Assembly (NCBI GenBank): GCA_029582155.1 | Contig: CM055898.1 | Location: 25,459,339 to 25,523,338 of the forward strand | Length of the DNA: 64,000 nt | Direction: 5' to 3' | DNA from: Panopea generosa | Lineage: Eukaryota; Mollusca; Bivalvia; Adapedonta; Hiatellidae | In this document: in pieces, positions 38,697 to 50,938 of the stretch | Position numbering within the stretch: the first letter of the stretch is position 1 | How the letters are laid out: the number at the start of each line of letters is the position of its first letter | Made by a program: the position numbers and the translations under genes | Notes under the pieces: model-generated | What the model was told of the DNA's origin: nothing | The model's database searches: none | The model's input: only the letters and a program-made list of their open reading frames with translations

Positions 38697-41575
38697 TTTT
38701 CGATGTTGTTATTTTAATGTTTTAGTGTATTAAGGATAATGTTATGATGTAAGTAGGTTTCATAATTATGTATAAGTTGTTGTTTATGATGTTGTTATCT
38801 TAATGTTTTAGTGTATAAAGGATAATGTTATGATGTTAGTAGCTTTATTGTGTACAAGTTGTTGTTGATGATGTTGTGATTTTAATGTTTTAGTGTATAA
38901 AAGATAATGTTATGATGTTAGTAGCTTTAATGTGTTTAAGTTGTTGTTGATGATGTTATGATTTTAATGTTATATTGTATATCGGATAATATTATGATGT
39001 TAATGTTTTAGTGTATTAAGGATGATGTTATGACATTTATAGCTTTAATGTGTTTGAGTTGTTGTTGATGATGTATTGATTTTAATATTTTAGTGTGTTT
39101 ATGTTGATGTTATGATGTTATTAGCCTCAATGTGTTTATGTTGTTGATATGATGTAGTGAATCAAATATGTCAGTGGATTAAGGATGATGTGATGATAAA
39201 AGTAGCTTTAATTCGTTTAAGTTGTTGTTGATGATGTTGTGAGTTAAATGTTTTAGTGTACTGAGGACAATGTTATGATGTTCGTAGCTTTTATATGTAT
39301 AAGTTGTTGTTGATGATGTTGTGATTTTAATGTTTTAGTGTAGAAAGGATAATGTTATGATGTTTGTAGCTTTAATGTTTGTAAGTTGTTGTTGATGATG
39401 TTGTGATATTAATGTTTTAATGTATTTAGGATAATGTTATGATGTTAGTAGCCTTAATGTTTATAAGTTGTTGATTTTGATGTTGTGATTTTAATGTTTT
39501 AGTGTATTAAGTATAATGTTATGATGTTAGTAGCTTTTATGTGTACAAGTTGTTGTTGATGATTATGTGATTTAGTGTTTTAGTGTATTAAGGATGATGT
39601 TATGATAATAATAGCTTTATGTGTATAAGTTTTGGTTGATGATTTTAATGTTTAAGTGTATTGAGGACAATGTTATGATGCTAATAGCTTGAATGTGTAT
39701 AAGTTGTTGTTAATGATGTTGTGATTTTAATGTTTTAGAGTATTAAGGATAATGTTATGATGTTAATAGCTTTCATGTGTATAAGTTGTTGTTGATGATG
39801 TTGTGATTTTAATGTTTTAGTGTATTAAGGATAATGTTATGATGTTAGTAGCTTTAATGCGTATAAGTTGTTGTTGATGATGTTGTGATTTTAATGTTTT
39901 AATGTATAAAGGATATTGTTATTATGTTATTAGCCATTATTGTTTATAATTTGTTGTTTTCGATGATTTGATTTTAATGTTTTAGTGTTTTTATAATGAT
40001 GTTAGTAGCTTTAATGTGTATAAGTTGTTGTTGATGATGTTGTGATTTTAATGTTATATTGTATATCGGATAATGTTATGATGTTAATAGCTTTAATTTG
40101 TTTAAGTTGTTGTTGATGATGTTGTGATTTTAATGTTTTAGTGTATTAAAGATGATGTTATGATGTAAGTAGCTTTAATGTGTTTAAGTTGTTGTTTTTG
40201 ATGTATTGATTTGAATATTTTAGGTATTTAGGTTGATATTATGATGTTAGTAGCTTTAATGTGTTTAAGTTTTTGTTGATGATGTATTGAATGTAATGTT
40301 TTAGTGTTTTAAAGATGATATTATGATGTTAGTAGCCTCAATGTGTTTATGTTGTTGATATGATTTAGTGAATCGAATGTTATAGTGGATTAAGGATGAT
40401 ATGATGATATAAGTAGCTTCAATTTGTTTAAATTGTTGTTGATGATGTTGTTTTTTCAATGTTTTACTGTATTAAGGATGATGTTATGATGTTAGTTGCT
40501 TTTATATGTTTAAGTTAGTCTTGAAGATGTTGTGATTTTAATGTTTTAGTGTATTAATGGTAATGTTATGATGTTAGTTGCTTTAATGTGTATAAGTTGT
40601 TGTTTATGATGTTGTGATTTTAATGTTTTAGTGTATTAAGGTTAATGTTATGAATTAGTAGCTTTAATATGTACAAGAAGTTGTTGATGATGTTGTGATT
40701 TTAATGTTTTAGTGTATTAAGGATGATGTGATGATGTTAGTAGCTTTAATGTGTATAAGTTGTTGTTTTCAATGGTGTGATTTTAATGTTTTAGTGTATG
40801 AAGGATAATGTTATGATGTAAGTAGCTTTAATGTGTTTAAGTTGTTGTTGATGATGTTGTGATTTTAATGTTTAAGTGTATTAAATATAATGTTATGATG
40901 TTAGTAATTTTAATGTGTATAAGTTGTTGTTTTCGATGTTGTGATTTTAATGTTGTAGTGTATAAAGGATAATGTTATGATGATAGTAGCTTTTATATGT
41001 TTAAGATGTTGTTGATGATGTTTTGATGATAATGTTTTAGTATCTTAAGAATAATGTTATGATGTTAGTAGCTTTAATGTGTAGAAGTTGATGTTGATGA
41101 TGATATGATTTTAATGTTTTAGTGTATTGAGGACAATGTTATGATTTTAATGTTTTAGTGTATTAAGGATAATGTTATGATGTTAGTAGCTTTAATGTGT
41201 ATAAGTTGTTGTTCATGATGTTGTGATTTTAATGTTTTAGTGTATTAAGGACAATGTTATGATGTCAGTAGCTTTAATGTTTATAAGTTGTTGATGATGA
41301 TGTTGTGATTTTAATGTTTTAGTGTATTAAGGATAATGTGATGATGTTAGTAGCTTTTATGTGTATAAATTGTTGTTGATAATGATGGGATTTTAATGTT
41401 TTAGTATATTAAGGATGATGTTATGATAATAATGTCTTTAATGTGTATAAGTTGTATTAAGGACAATGTTATGATGTCAGTAGCTTTAATGTTTATAAGT
41501 TGTTGATGATGTTGTGATTTAAATGTTTTAATGTAATGAGGATAATGTTATGATGTTAGTATCTTTTATATGTAA
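38697..41575. repeat. 82-bp satellite, second segment
   Basis: The same monomers as the main block, resuming in the phase expected after the element at 37.4-38.7 kb. A few monomers are truncated, for example around 39,000, 41,150 and 41,455, where parts of a unit are joined directly to another. That suggests more rearrangement than in the main block. Confidence 0.93.
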
Positions 41576-44353
41576 CACGTTCTGATTCAATTTGACCCTT
41601 TTCTGAAAAGGTCAAAACTTTAGTGTTTGTAACTGTTGTGGTTGCAATGTTCATTGAGTATCATTTATATGATTTGGATGGTCGTGTAATAAATTTGATG
41701 AAGTGATTGACTGAATTCAGTCACTTACGTTACATGTGGTATAGGTTTAGCTAGTATTTTGCTGTATAAATAATTGAACTTTCAAAGTGAAATGGGTATT
41801 ATCAAATAAATTTGAAGTGATTGGCTGAATTCAGCCAAGCTTTGGTTTAGTCAACAAGCATTACAGATGCTGCATAGAAAATCATCGATCTTTGCCATTA
41901 CAGCTCTTCACTGGCTGAATTCAGCCAAACTTTATATTTATAGTTAGAAGTCAGTTTGCAATTCTACCTTTGAAAGAAACCAATTTGCTTGCTGGCTGAA
42001 TTCAGTCAGTACTAGGCATCTCACAATACAACATGAAACTACGGAAAGTCTTTTATATATTTTATATCGTTTTTCTGTAAAATATGCTTGGCTGAATTCA
42101 ATCAGTAGATCATTTTGTTTATCAAATAATTTTGTATGCTCTTTAAGTTTGATGTTTTCTCAAGCTGTTTCGGCAGGTGAACAACGGACACTTTTAATAG
42201 GACACTTAGCCTTTAATATGATAATATAAGTCATACAAAATCCAAAGTCGCCAAAATGTGTATGGATGAAATGCAGTTGTTTGATTTGAATGAATAAAAA
42301 GGTTTAATATTTTTTAGCATATGTGTAGTTCTGTCAAATACAATGACATGTGACGATATATACCGCACGGTATGCCCACTGTCCAAACGTAATCTATAAT
42401 TGTGTGTAAATCATTTGAAAATCATGTTCATGAAACTCTTACATTTGCTTAAAATTGTCACAGTGACAACAGGTTTATTCAGTTTCTTATTTTTAGAAAT
42501 ACAAATAATTATAATACTGCAGTATCTAAAGAATACAAGAACCAAAATGTTCATAAAATCGTTTGAAACATGAAAAGCAGTTAAAAGTGACCTAAATGTG
42601 TTTTTTGCATGATTCAAGTTACAGTGACAAGACTGTTGAGTTACTGATACTTTTTCACAACATGCTCTGACAGTTTAAATTTCGCTGGTTGTGGTATTTA
42701 AGTTTAGAAGTATTCAAGTGTAGCGTAAGTTGACTTAACAAACTGGCGGAGTTGTCGTATCATAACATGTATGGCTATATCGGAACAAGCATATACTACA
42801 AAACGTTTGGTTTCAAATAATATTAACAGATAATATAAATTGATTTGGAGTTTTTTTGTTTTGATACTATATATCCATTTTGATATTTATCTATCTACTA
42901 TAATATAACTTATACCATAATGACCATGGTTAATGAGTTGATGGGGATGAATGCAAATAAAATTATTTAATAGCATGTAATGTATACTCATAGTCTTAGC
43001 TTATATCCCATACACTATCATTTTTATTGTACAGTAATTTAAAATAAAACTAGGATAAAAAAATATATTTTCAACAACATATATATATACTTGATTAGGA
43101 CTCAAATAGTTTTTGTCAAAATCACAATAATGTCAAGTTTTTTTGTGTGTGTTAATCCGTCTTTCAATGAAACACATTTTGCAAGGAGTTTTGTTTCATG
43201 TGTTATATGTGTACGATATATAGATATATTGTATAAATAAAGCATAAAAAACTCTTTTTGTCTCCATATATGTATGTGGAAAGAAAGTTAACTGGAAACA
43301 ACAGATACAAAATATTTATTTTGTCTTATGCTTAATATAATATATATCTAAATTATGTGATTAAAACATTCATAATTATTCACAAATATTGCTTCAGAGA
43401 CAACTACACATAAGAAAAATGAAGGAAGAAAGAAAAAAAACAATAGTTTTACTCTATTACAACTTTAAAATATGTTATTTCAAATTACACCCAGGCTTTT
43501 ATATACCTATAACAGGGTGAATAAATAGACCACCTTGTTGGTGGTTGAAAGTTGAAAGACATTGGAGGATTGCATTCTTTTAAGTGTATTCTACTTTGCA
43601 GTTAAAATTAACACATGTATAGAATGGCAGATTTAAAGAAAGAATGTAATTCTTCAAGGAATAATTTACGACATAAACAATATAGTATACAACAATTTTA
43701 TTTCATACGATATTCAGAAGACATGCAATACATTACATTAAGATATATCATTTGTACTATTGGATATAACAAAATAAAACATAGTTTTATCAGATTCAAA
43801 CAGTTTCTTATCTATCAATAAAATTACAAAAGTTTACAACCATTAAAACAAAATAACTGCAAATGCAAAGAGGAATAAGTATTCATCACGAATTATGTGC
43901 TTGCATATATATCATGATAAATAATAACATAACTATAATATAATCCATTACTAATATCAACATTGAGTTGTTTACATCACACAAATCTCTTGAGTATTAA
44001 AAGTCATATGTATATTGGAATGGACATGTTGAAATTGCTCGTAGAATTCATTTGGTTCTTTGAAAAAGTGAGCTTATGACTAGTCAAATCCCCTTTATTA
44101 ATAGTGGAGACAGAAAAGACAACGTATATATATATACAATATACTTCAAAAGAACGATTATCTTTGTAAAATTAATTAATCTAGCCAAATTCTATCTAAT
44201 CTTAATGCAAGCTCTTTTGGCATAACTTTTTTATGAGAGTAAGTAAATGATGCAAGTATATCTGATATCTTGCATCTTCCAACTTTTGGTGTCATTACAC
44301 CACCACCAATCCACATACCCCCCTCTCTATTAAAAACCCAATTGAAAGTAACC
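41576..44353. mobile_element. 2.8-kb insertion in the satellite, with EcoRI-centred palindromes
   Basis: Non-satellite DNA separates two satellite segments. About a dozen bases of monomer seem to be missing across the junction. GTAAC occurs at both borders and could be a target duplication, but that is weak. Near the left border TTTGACC and GGTCAAA form a short stem (41,591-41,616). Five palindromes centred on CTGAATTCAG follow within 400 bp. The remaining ~2.2 kb is AT-rich with no repeat structure. The 68-codon ORFs at 42,411-42,617 (minus) and 43,615-43,821 (plus) resemble no known protein and look accidental. It could be a non-autonomous transposon or captured flanking DNA. Confidence 0.5.
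41708..42104. repeat. Five spaced palindromes around CTGAATTCAG
   Basis: TGACTGAATTCAGTCA (41,708-41,723), TTGGCTGAATTCAGCCAA (41,821-41,838) and TGGCTGAATTCAGCCA (41,912-41,927) are perfect palindromes. CTGGCTGAATTCAGTCAG (41,992-42,009) has one mismatched pair, and 42,089-42,104 is more decayed. Centre-to-centre distances are about 114, 90, 81 and 96 bp. The sequence between copies is not repeated. They could be dimeric protein-binding sites or subterminal repeats recognised by a transposase. Neither is proven. Confidence 0.75.
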
Positions 44354-46535
44354 ATGATGTTGTGATTTTAATGTTTTAGTGTATTAAGTATAATGTTATG
44401 ATGTTAGTTGCTTTAATGTGTATCAGTTGTTGTTGATGATGTTGTGATTTTAATGTTTTAGTGTATTAAAGATAATGTCAAGATGTTAGTAGCTTTAATA
44501 TGTATAAGTTGTTGTTCATGATATTATGATTTGAATGTTTTAGTGTATCAATAATAATGTTATGATGTTAGTAGCTTTAATGTGTATATAAGTTGTTGTT
44601 GATGATGTTGTGATTTTAATGTTTTAATGTATAATGGATAATGTTATGATGTTAGTAGATTTAATGTGTAGAAGTTGTTGTTTTCGATGTTGTGATTTTA
44701 TTGTTTGAGTGTTTTTACGATGATGTTATGATGTTAGTAGCTTTAATGTGTAGAAGTTGTTGTTTTCGATGTTGTAATTTTAATATTTTAATGTATCAAG
44801 GATGATGTTATGATGTTAGTAACTTTAATGTGTATAAGTTGTTGTTTATGATGTTGTGATTTTAATGTTTTAATGTATCATGGATAATGTTATGAGGTTA
44901 GTAGCTTTAATGTGTATAAATTGTTGTTGGTGATGTTGTGATTTTATTGTTTTAGTGTATTAAGGATAATGTTATGTTGTTAGTAGCTTTAATTTGTATA
45001 AGTTGTTGTTTATGATGTTGTGATTTAAATGTTTTAGTGTATAAAGGATAATGTTATGATGTTAGTTTTTTTAATGGGTATAAGTTATTGTTTTCGATGT
45101 TGTGATTTTAATGTTTTAGTATATTAAGGATAATGTTAAGATTTTAGTAGCTTTAATGTATTTAAGTTGTTGTTTTTGATGCAGTGATTTTAATGTTTTA
45201 GTTTATTTAGGATGATTTTATGATGTTAGTAGTTTTAATGTGTTTAAGTTGTTGTTTATGATGTTGTGATTTAAATATTTTAGTATATTAAGGATGATGT
45301 TGTGATGTTTGTAGCATTAATGTGTTTAAGTTGTTGTTTTTGATGTATTGATATTAATATTTTAGTGTATTTAGGATTATATTATGATATTAGTAGCCTT
45401 AATGTGTTTAATTTGTTGTTTATGAGGTTATGATATGAACATTTTAGTGTATTTGGGATGATGTTATGATGTTAGTAGCGTTAATGTGTTTAAGTTGTTG
45501 TTGATGATGTAGTGATTTTTATGTTTTAGTGTATCAAGGATGATATTATGATTTTAGTAGCCTCAATGTGTTTATTTTGTTGTTATGACGTAGTGAATCG
45601 AATATGTTAGTGGATTAAGGATGATGTGATGATATAAGTAGGTTTAATTTGTGTAAGGTGTTGTTGATGATGTTGTTATTTCAATGTTTTAGTGTATTAA
45701 GGATGATGTTATGATGTTAATTGCTTTTATATGTTTAAATTGTTTTTGAAGATGTTATGATTTTAATGTTTTAGTGTATTAAAGACGATGTTATGATGTT
45801 AGTAGCTTTAATGTGTATATGTTGGTGTTGATGATGTTGTGATTTTAATGTTTTAGTGTATTAAGGATAATGTTATGATGTTAGTAGCTTTAATGTGTAT
45901 ATGTTGTTGTTGGTGATGTTGTTATTTTAATGTTTTAGTGTAGAAAGGATGGTTTATTTGTGTTGATGTTAAAATGTTAGTAGCCTTAATGTGTTTAAGT
46001 TGTTGTTTTTTATATTGGGATTTGAATGTTTTAGTGTATTTAGGATGATATTATGACGTTTGTAGCCTTAATGTGTTTAAGTTGTTGTTTTAGATGTAGC
46101 GATTTGAATGTTTTATTGTTTTTAGAATGATGTTATGATGTTAGTTGCTTTAACGTGTTGAGGTTGTTGTTGATGATGTAGTAATTTTGATGTGTATTTA
46201 GAATGATTTTATGATGTTATAAGCCTAAATGTGTTGAAGTTGTTGTTGATGGTGTTGTTATTTTAATGTTATAGTATATAAAGGATGATGTTATAATTTT
46301 AGTAGGTTTAATTAGTTTAAGTTGTTGTTTTTGATTGAGTCTTTTTAATGTTTTAGTGTATTAAAGATGGTGTTATAATGTTTGTAGCCTTAATATTTTG
46401 AATTTGTTGATGATGTTTTGATTTTAATGTTTTGGTGTATATAAGATGATGTTATGATGTTAATAGCCTTAATGTGTTTAATTTGTTGTTGATAGTGTTG
46501 TTATTTTTATGTTTAAGTATATTTAGGATGAGGCA
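44354..46535. repeat. 82-bp satellite, third segment
   Basis: Canonical monomers at first, with increasing divergence after about 45,950, where several units have lost 10-20 bp or carry unusual substitutions. It ends inside a monomer at TATATTTAGGATGA. Confidence 0.92.
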
Positions 46536-47838
46536 AATTTCAATAACCAGACAATTCAGACCATTATCTTTAGAGTTATGGCCCTTTAATTAGTCAAAAA
46601 TGCTAAAATTTACCGTTTCCGCTCAATAACTAGATTATTCTTTATAAGAAATGAAGCAAACTTACACAGATTGTGCATCGCTATAAAATATAGGGTAAGT
46701 TCGATAACCAGCCAATATGGACCATTATCTTCAGAGTTATGGCCCTTTAATTATTCATAAATTCTAAAATTGCCCGTTATCGCTCAATAACTAGAGCATT
46801 CTTCATCAAGCAAACTTGCACATAGTGTGAATCTTTATAAAATCTAGTCCAAGTTCAATAAACAGCCAATTCAGACTTTTGTCTTTAGAGTTATGGCCCT
46901 TTAATTAGTAAATAAAGCTATTTAAATTTCCGCTCAATAACTAGAGTATTTTTTATCGGAAGTAAAGTCAACTTACACAAAGTATGTATCTCTATAAAAT
47001 CTGAGCTAAGTTCAATAACCAGCCAATTCTGAACATTATCTTCAGAGTTATGGCCCTTTAATTAATCAAAAATGCTAAAATTGATTGTTTCTCCAACCAA
47101 ACTTATACAATTTTTCTAGCGGTAAAGTAAAAATACTCTTTTTCTTTTGTTATTTTGATGAAGATACTAAAAATGTTTGGATTGATGTATTGATATATAT
47201 TAAAATGAAACTCCATTAACATGCACATTTTTATCTTGAAAATGGTTTGCGGTGCCCTTGCTCAGTTGATAGCCATGAGGCAAAAAATATTATAAAAAAT
47301 ACAAATGATTTATAAGAGAAATGTACAGGTCCGTTTAAATATTTTTACAAAACAGCTGAATTTCTCATAATGTTTGATGCATTTTGTAATATATTTGTAG
47401 AATCAAACATCGTGTTTAAGAAATTGTTGCTAACAGTTGAGCATGTGTGACTTACCTCCTATCGGTTGGCACTGGAAACAATAGCACCAATTTAGCCTCA
47501 TTGCAAAATGTTAAAATATTGATGTATTATTGATTTGAATATGCATGTTTGTTTCCGAGTATAATCACATTACATCTTTCATAATGTGAATTACGGAAGT
47601 AATATTTTAGCCAAACAACCAGTCAATGGCACAGAAACAATAGAAAAGCTATATTTCATGCTTTTTTAACAAAACTATTGCATCAATGTATTACAAATAA
47701 AAAAACAAAAATTTACTTTGTATGCTTTTTTATTTTCTGCTTCAATGTACATAAAATTCTTGCATACAATAGAGGTATAGTTACAGAATAGCTAAAATGT
47801 TTGAAAAACATGGTTTTCGGGGAATTGCCACGTCTCTT
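46536..47838 (+). mobile_element. Core-repeat element lacking a left end (HINE-like)
   Basis: Four tandem core copies are marked by GAGTTATGGCCCTTTAATTA or close variants at 46,573, 46,734, 46,888 and 47,044 (spacings 161, 154 and 156 bp). Each contains TTCAATAACCAGCCAATTC-like sequence and CGCTCAATAACTAGA. About 750 bp of unique right-hand sequence follows, ending GGGAATTGCCACGTCTCTTG where satellite resumes. No tetranucleotide microsatellite or left terminus is present, and most of half a satellite monomer is missing at the left border. It is therefore probably truncated by a deletion or by incomplete insertion. The cores resemble those of the elements at 37.4 and 52.4 kb only in the GAGTTATGGCCCTTT box. 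Confidence 0.65.
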
Positions 47839-48536
47839 GTTTTTGTTGTAGTGATTTTAATGTTTTTGTGTATTTAGGATGATGTTATGATCTTAGTAGC
47901 TTTAATGTGTTTAAGTTGGTTTTATGATGTAGTGGTTTTAATGTTTTAGTGTAATAAGGATGATGTTATGATGTTAGTCACCTTAATGTATTTTAGTTGT
48001 TGATTTTGTTGTAGTGATTTTAATATTTAATTTAATGTATTTAGGATGATCTTATGATGGTAGTAACCTTAATATGTTTAAGTTCTTGTTTATGATGTAG
48101 TGATTTTAATGATTTAGTGTTTTTATGTTGATATTAATATGATGTTAGTAGCCTTAATGTGTTTAAGTTGTTGTTTTTGATCTAGTTATTTTAATGTTTT
48201 AGTGTATTAAGAATGATATTATGATGTAAGTTGCATTAATGTTTTTTGGTTGTTGCTTTTGATGTAGTGATTGCAATGTTTTTAGTGTATTAAGAATGAT
48301 GTTAGTAGCCTTAATGTGTTTAAATTGTTGTTGATGATGTAGTGATTGTAATGTTTTAGTGTGTTTAGGATAATGGTATGATGTTAGTAGCCTTCATGTG
48401 CTTAATTTGTTGTTCATGATGTAGTGATTTTAATTTTTTAATGTATTTAGGATGATGGTATGATGTTGGTAGCCTTAATGTGTTTAATTTGTTGTTCATG
48501 ATGTAGCAATTTTAATTTTTTAGTGTCTTTAGGATG
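47839..48536. repeat. 82-bp satellite, fourth segment
   Basis: About eight monomers, more divergent than those in the main block. They stop at TAGTGTCTTTAGGATG, after which unrelated DNA with gene remains begins. Confidence 0.9.
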
Positions 48537-48741
48537 TAAAATATATTTCGGTCGAGGAAAATAAAATCAAGCACACCGTAGTAGCCACACCTATTCAACC
48601 CAAACACTTAATTCCCCAAGGTGTAAAAAATACTGAGCGTGCGTATAGACAGTTCTTCAAGTAAAAACAAGTACAGAAAAGTCATCTGATAAAGTTCTAG
48701 ACTTTGTTTAAACGTACAGTGTAATCCCCTAAAAGTTAGTT
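48537..48741. other. Left flank of the gene-bearing insertion
   Basis: Non-satellite sequence with higher GC than the array. No ORF, terminal repeat or promoter motif could be supported. It presumably belongs to the same inserted block as the pseudogene that follows. Confidence 0.4.
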
Positions 48742-50506
48742 TGTGAAACATTTAATGGTGATGAATGTGTAGTTAATGTGGACGGAACTAGTAAAACTCC
48801 TACAGCATATGAGAACATGACTTCCCTCGCGAAAGATGAAGTGAGAAACATGTTAAAAACATTTGTGACAATGCTATGATTTCTGATCGTGCTTACAATG
48901 AAATATCTATGAAGGTCCCTAATATGCCGAGAACCCACAATCTTGTGTCTTGTAGATATGAAACTGAACAGAACACCTGGCATGCTTCCAAAAAGCTACC
49001 TTAGTTTGAAAAACGAATTGAAACGGCATGTGGATGAAATTGTTAATAATGGTGGTCAAATACCTGAACGATTATCGGTTAAGATCTATGGTAACTGCAC
49101 TACAGTGAGCAGAGTTTCAAACTTTCTTGTTATGTCCTTCTGTGTTGTTGAAGAATGTACTTCATCTCATCACGATCAAAATGTTCTGGCAGTTGTTAAC
49201 TGTCAGGAAAATTATTCAAATATCTATGAATCACTTCGGCCCCTTTTAGATGAAATAAATGAAATTAACTCGCTAGGTATCCTTTAAACAGAGCAGTGCG
49301 AAATACCCGTAGAGCTTTTTGTGGGCGGAGACATGAAATTCATACAACTTGTGTTAGGTTTGAATGGAAGCATTGCTACTTCTGCCTGTCCGTGTCGCAA
49401 ATTTTCGAATGATTCGCGCGGTGACATACCTTTACCATGGGACTATTATAATAACGAAACAATGAAAAGCACAATTAGTGAACTTACCCAACATGCTTCA
49501 TCGACTTCCAAAAATAAATTCGGGACAAAACATAAACCCCTTGTGAACATTGAACCAGACCATTTCATTCCCGATGAACTACATTTGATGCTACGCATAA
49601 CAGACATTCTACTCAGGAACTTGATCGACGACGCATCATCAAAGGACCGTTTCGCAAAATTAACTGGCTCTCTTTCTGACAATCTATCGCTTCTGGTCAA
49701 AGCCATTCAAGACTGTGTTTGCCCTTTTCGAACGTGGAACTCTAAGTCAGGCGAGCTAATATACACGTCTCAAAGAGGGAATGTCAAGAAAAGGTTGATT
49801 AAAGAACTGCCGGATAAACTGATATTTTGTATTCATGAGGAATCTAGGGAACAGACGGTCAAACTATGGAAATACTTCTATAGTATTTACCTGCTTATCA
49901 ATAGTGAAAACGACGAAAAGTTAGATGGTCGACTCGTTTTTGAAGTTTGTCACAACTTTTTTGCAGACTTTCTCGAACTAGTGAAGAAAAGGGAAAGGTA
50001 CCAGCCTAAGAAAGTGACACCGTACTTACATACACTGCTGTACCATGTCCCAAGAGTTGTAGGAGAGTATGGGAATCTGGCAAAATTCAGTGGCCAGGGT
50101 GTAGAGAAAACAAATGACTTAAGCAAATTCACCTGTCAAAATCTAGTATGATAGACCCAAAACATGTCGCCCTACTTGTTCAAAGCGACTTGAACTTAGT
50201 TTTGTGCAGAATTGCAATAGAGAAAAGCGGAAGTACGTAAAAACGGACAGTACATTTTGGGCAAATGAACGATTGTTGCAAATAACTAAGAGAAAGCAAA
50301 AAATCATTGACGAACAAATTGAAGCCAATTTAAAATATCAGCCTGAAACGGTAACTAGAGATTAAGACCAGGAAGAATTAAATGCAAATGAACTGAAAAT
50401 GAGACTAAGTGCATTAGGTGTACACACCAAATTCAGAAAGAAAGAAAAATTACTACATTTACTGAAACCAAAATACGATCATAATCACAGGTGCACGCCA
50501 GATTAA
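48742..50506 (+). pseudogene. Decayed multicopy-type gene with C-terminal SAP-like motif
   Basis: Readable protein runs through three frames. The frame from 48,742 reaches about 48,855. The next piece (ISDRAYNEISMKVPNMPR) is in another frame, and from about 48,955 the first frame returns. The longest part is 48,943-50,151, broken by one in-frame TAA at 49,285 with coding-like sequence on both sides. After 50,151 another frameshift and a TAA at 50,363 precede the end at 50,506. Visible features are FVGGDMKFIQLVLGLNGS, a Cys pair (ACPCRKF), DHFIPDELHLMLRI, and YHVPRVVGEYGNLAKFSGQG followed by VEKTND. The C-terminus, NELKMRLSALGVHTKFRKKE then KLLHLLK, fits the helix-loop-helix pattern of SAP DNA-binding motifs. 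From memory this matches a multicopy uncharacterised family in cnidarians, sponges and molluscs, probably transposon-associated. No search was run and the function is unknown. Confidence 0.7.
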
Positions 50507-50938
50507 TCAGTGAAAAATATGCTTAATGAAATGTATGTACATGTATTAGATATTTATGTCTTATCAGTATCGTTGTATGCTATATTAAGTTGAATAAGGA
50601 TATTATGTTTATAAATAAAATAAAGCTTAATGAACATTAATGAAAAATAAAAGATTAAAACAATTAAATAAATAAAGATGAAATAAATTATTTTACTAAT
50701 TAATTGTTGTCATGTCTTCTTTCTTAAGACATTGCATATGCCCTTTTATTACATTAAAACTGCCACAACAATTGATTAAGCAAAAATGTACTTTATAACA
50801 ATTTTATCGATTTTAATCTTAATATGCCCGCAGGCAAAAGATGTAGCGACCGGTAGTTTATTTCTCATTATCGGAAAATGTAAAGGGAAGCAATGCGTTA
50901 TCGACTACTAGACAGAGTAGCCTTTATTGGATTTTATC
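50507..50938. other. Right flank of the gene-bearing insertion
   Basis: AT-rich sequence with several AATAAA-like words near 50,610-50,690 that could have served as polyadenylation signals for the decayed gene. No second gene and no clear terminal repeat matching the left flank were seen. Confidence 0.4.
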
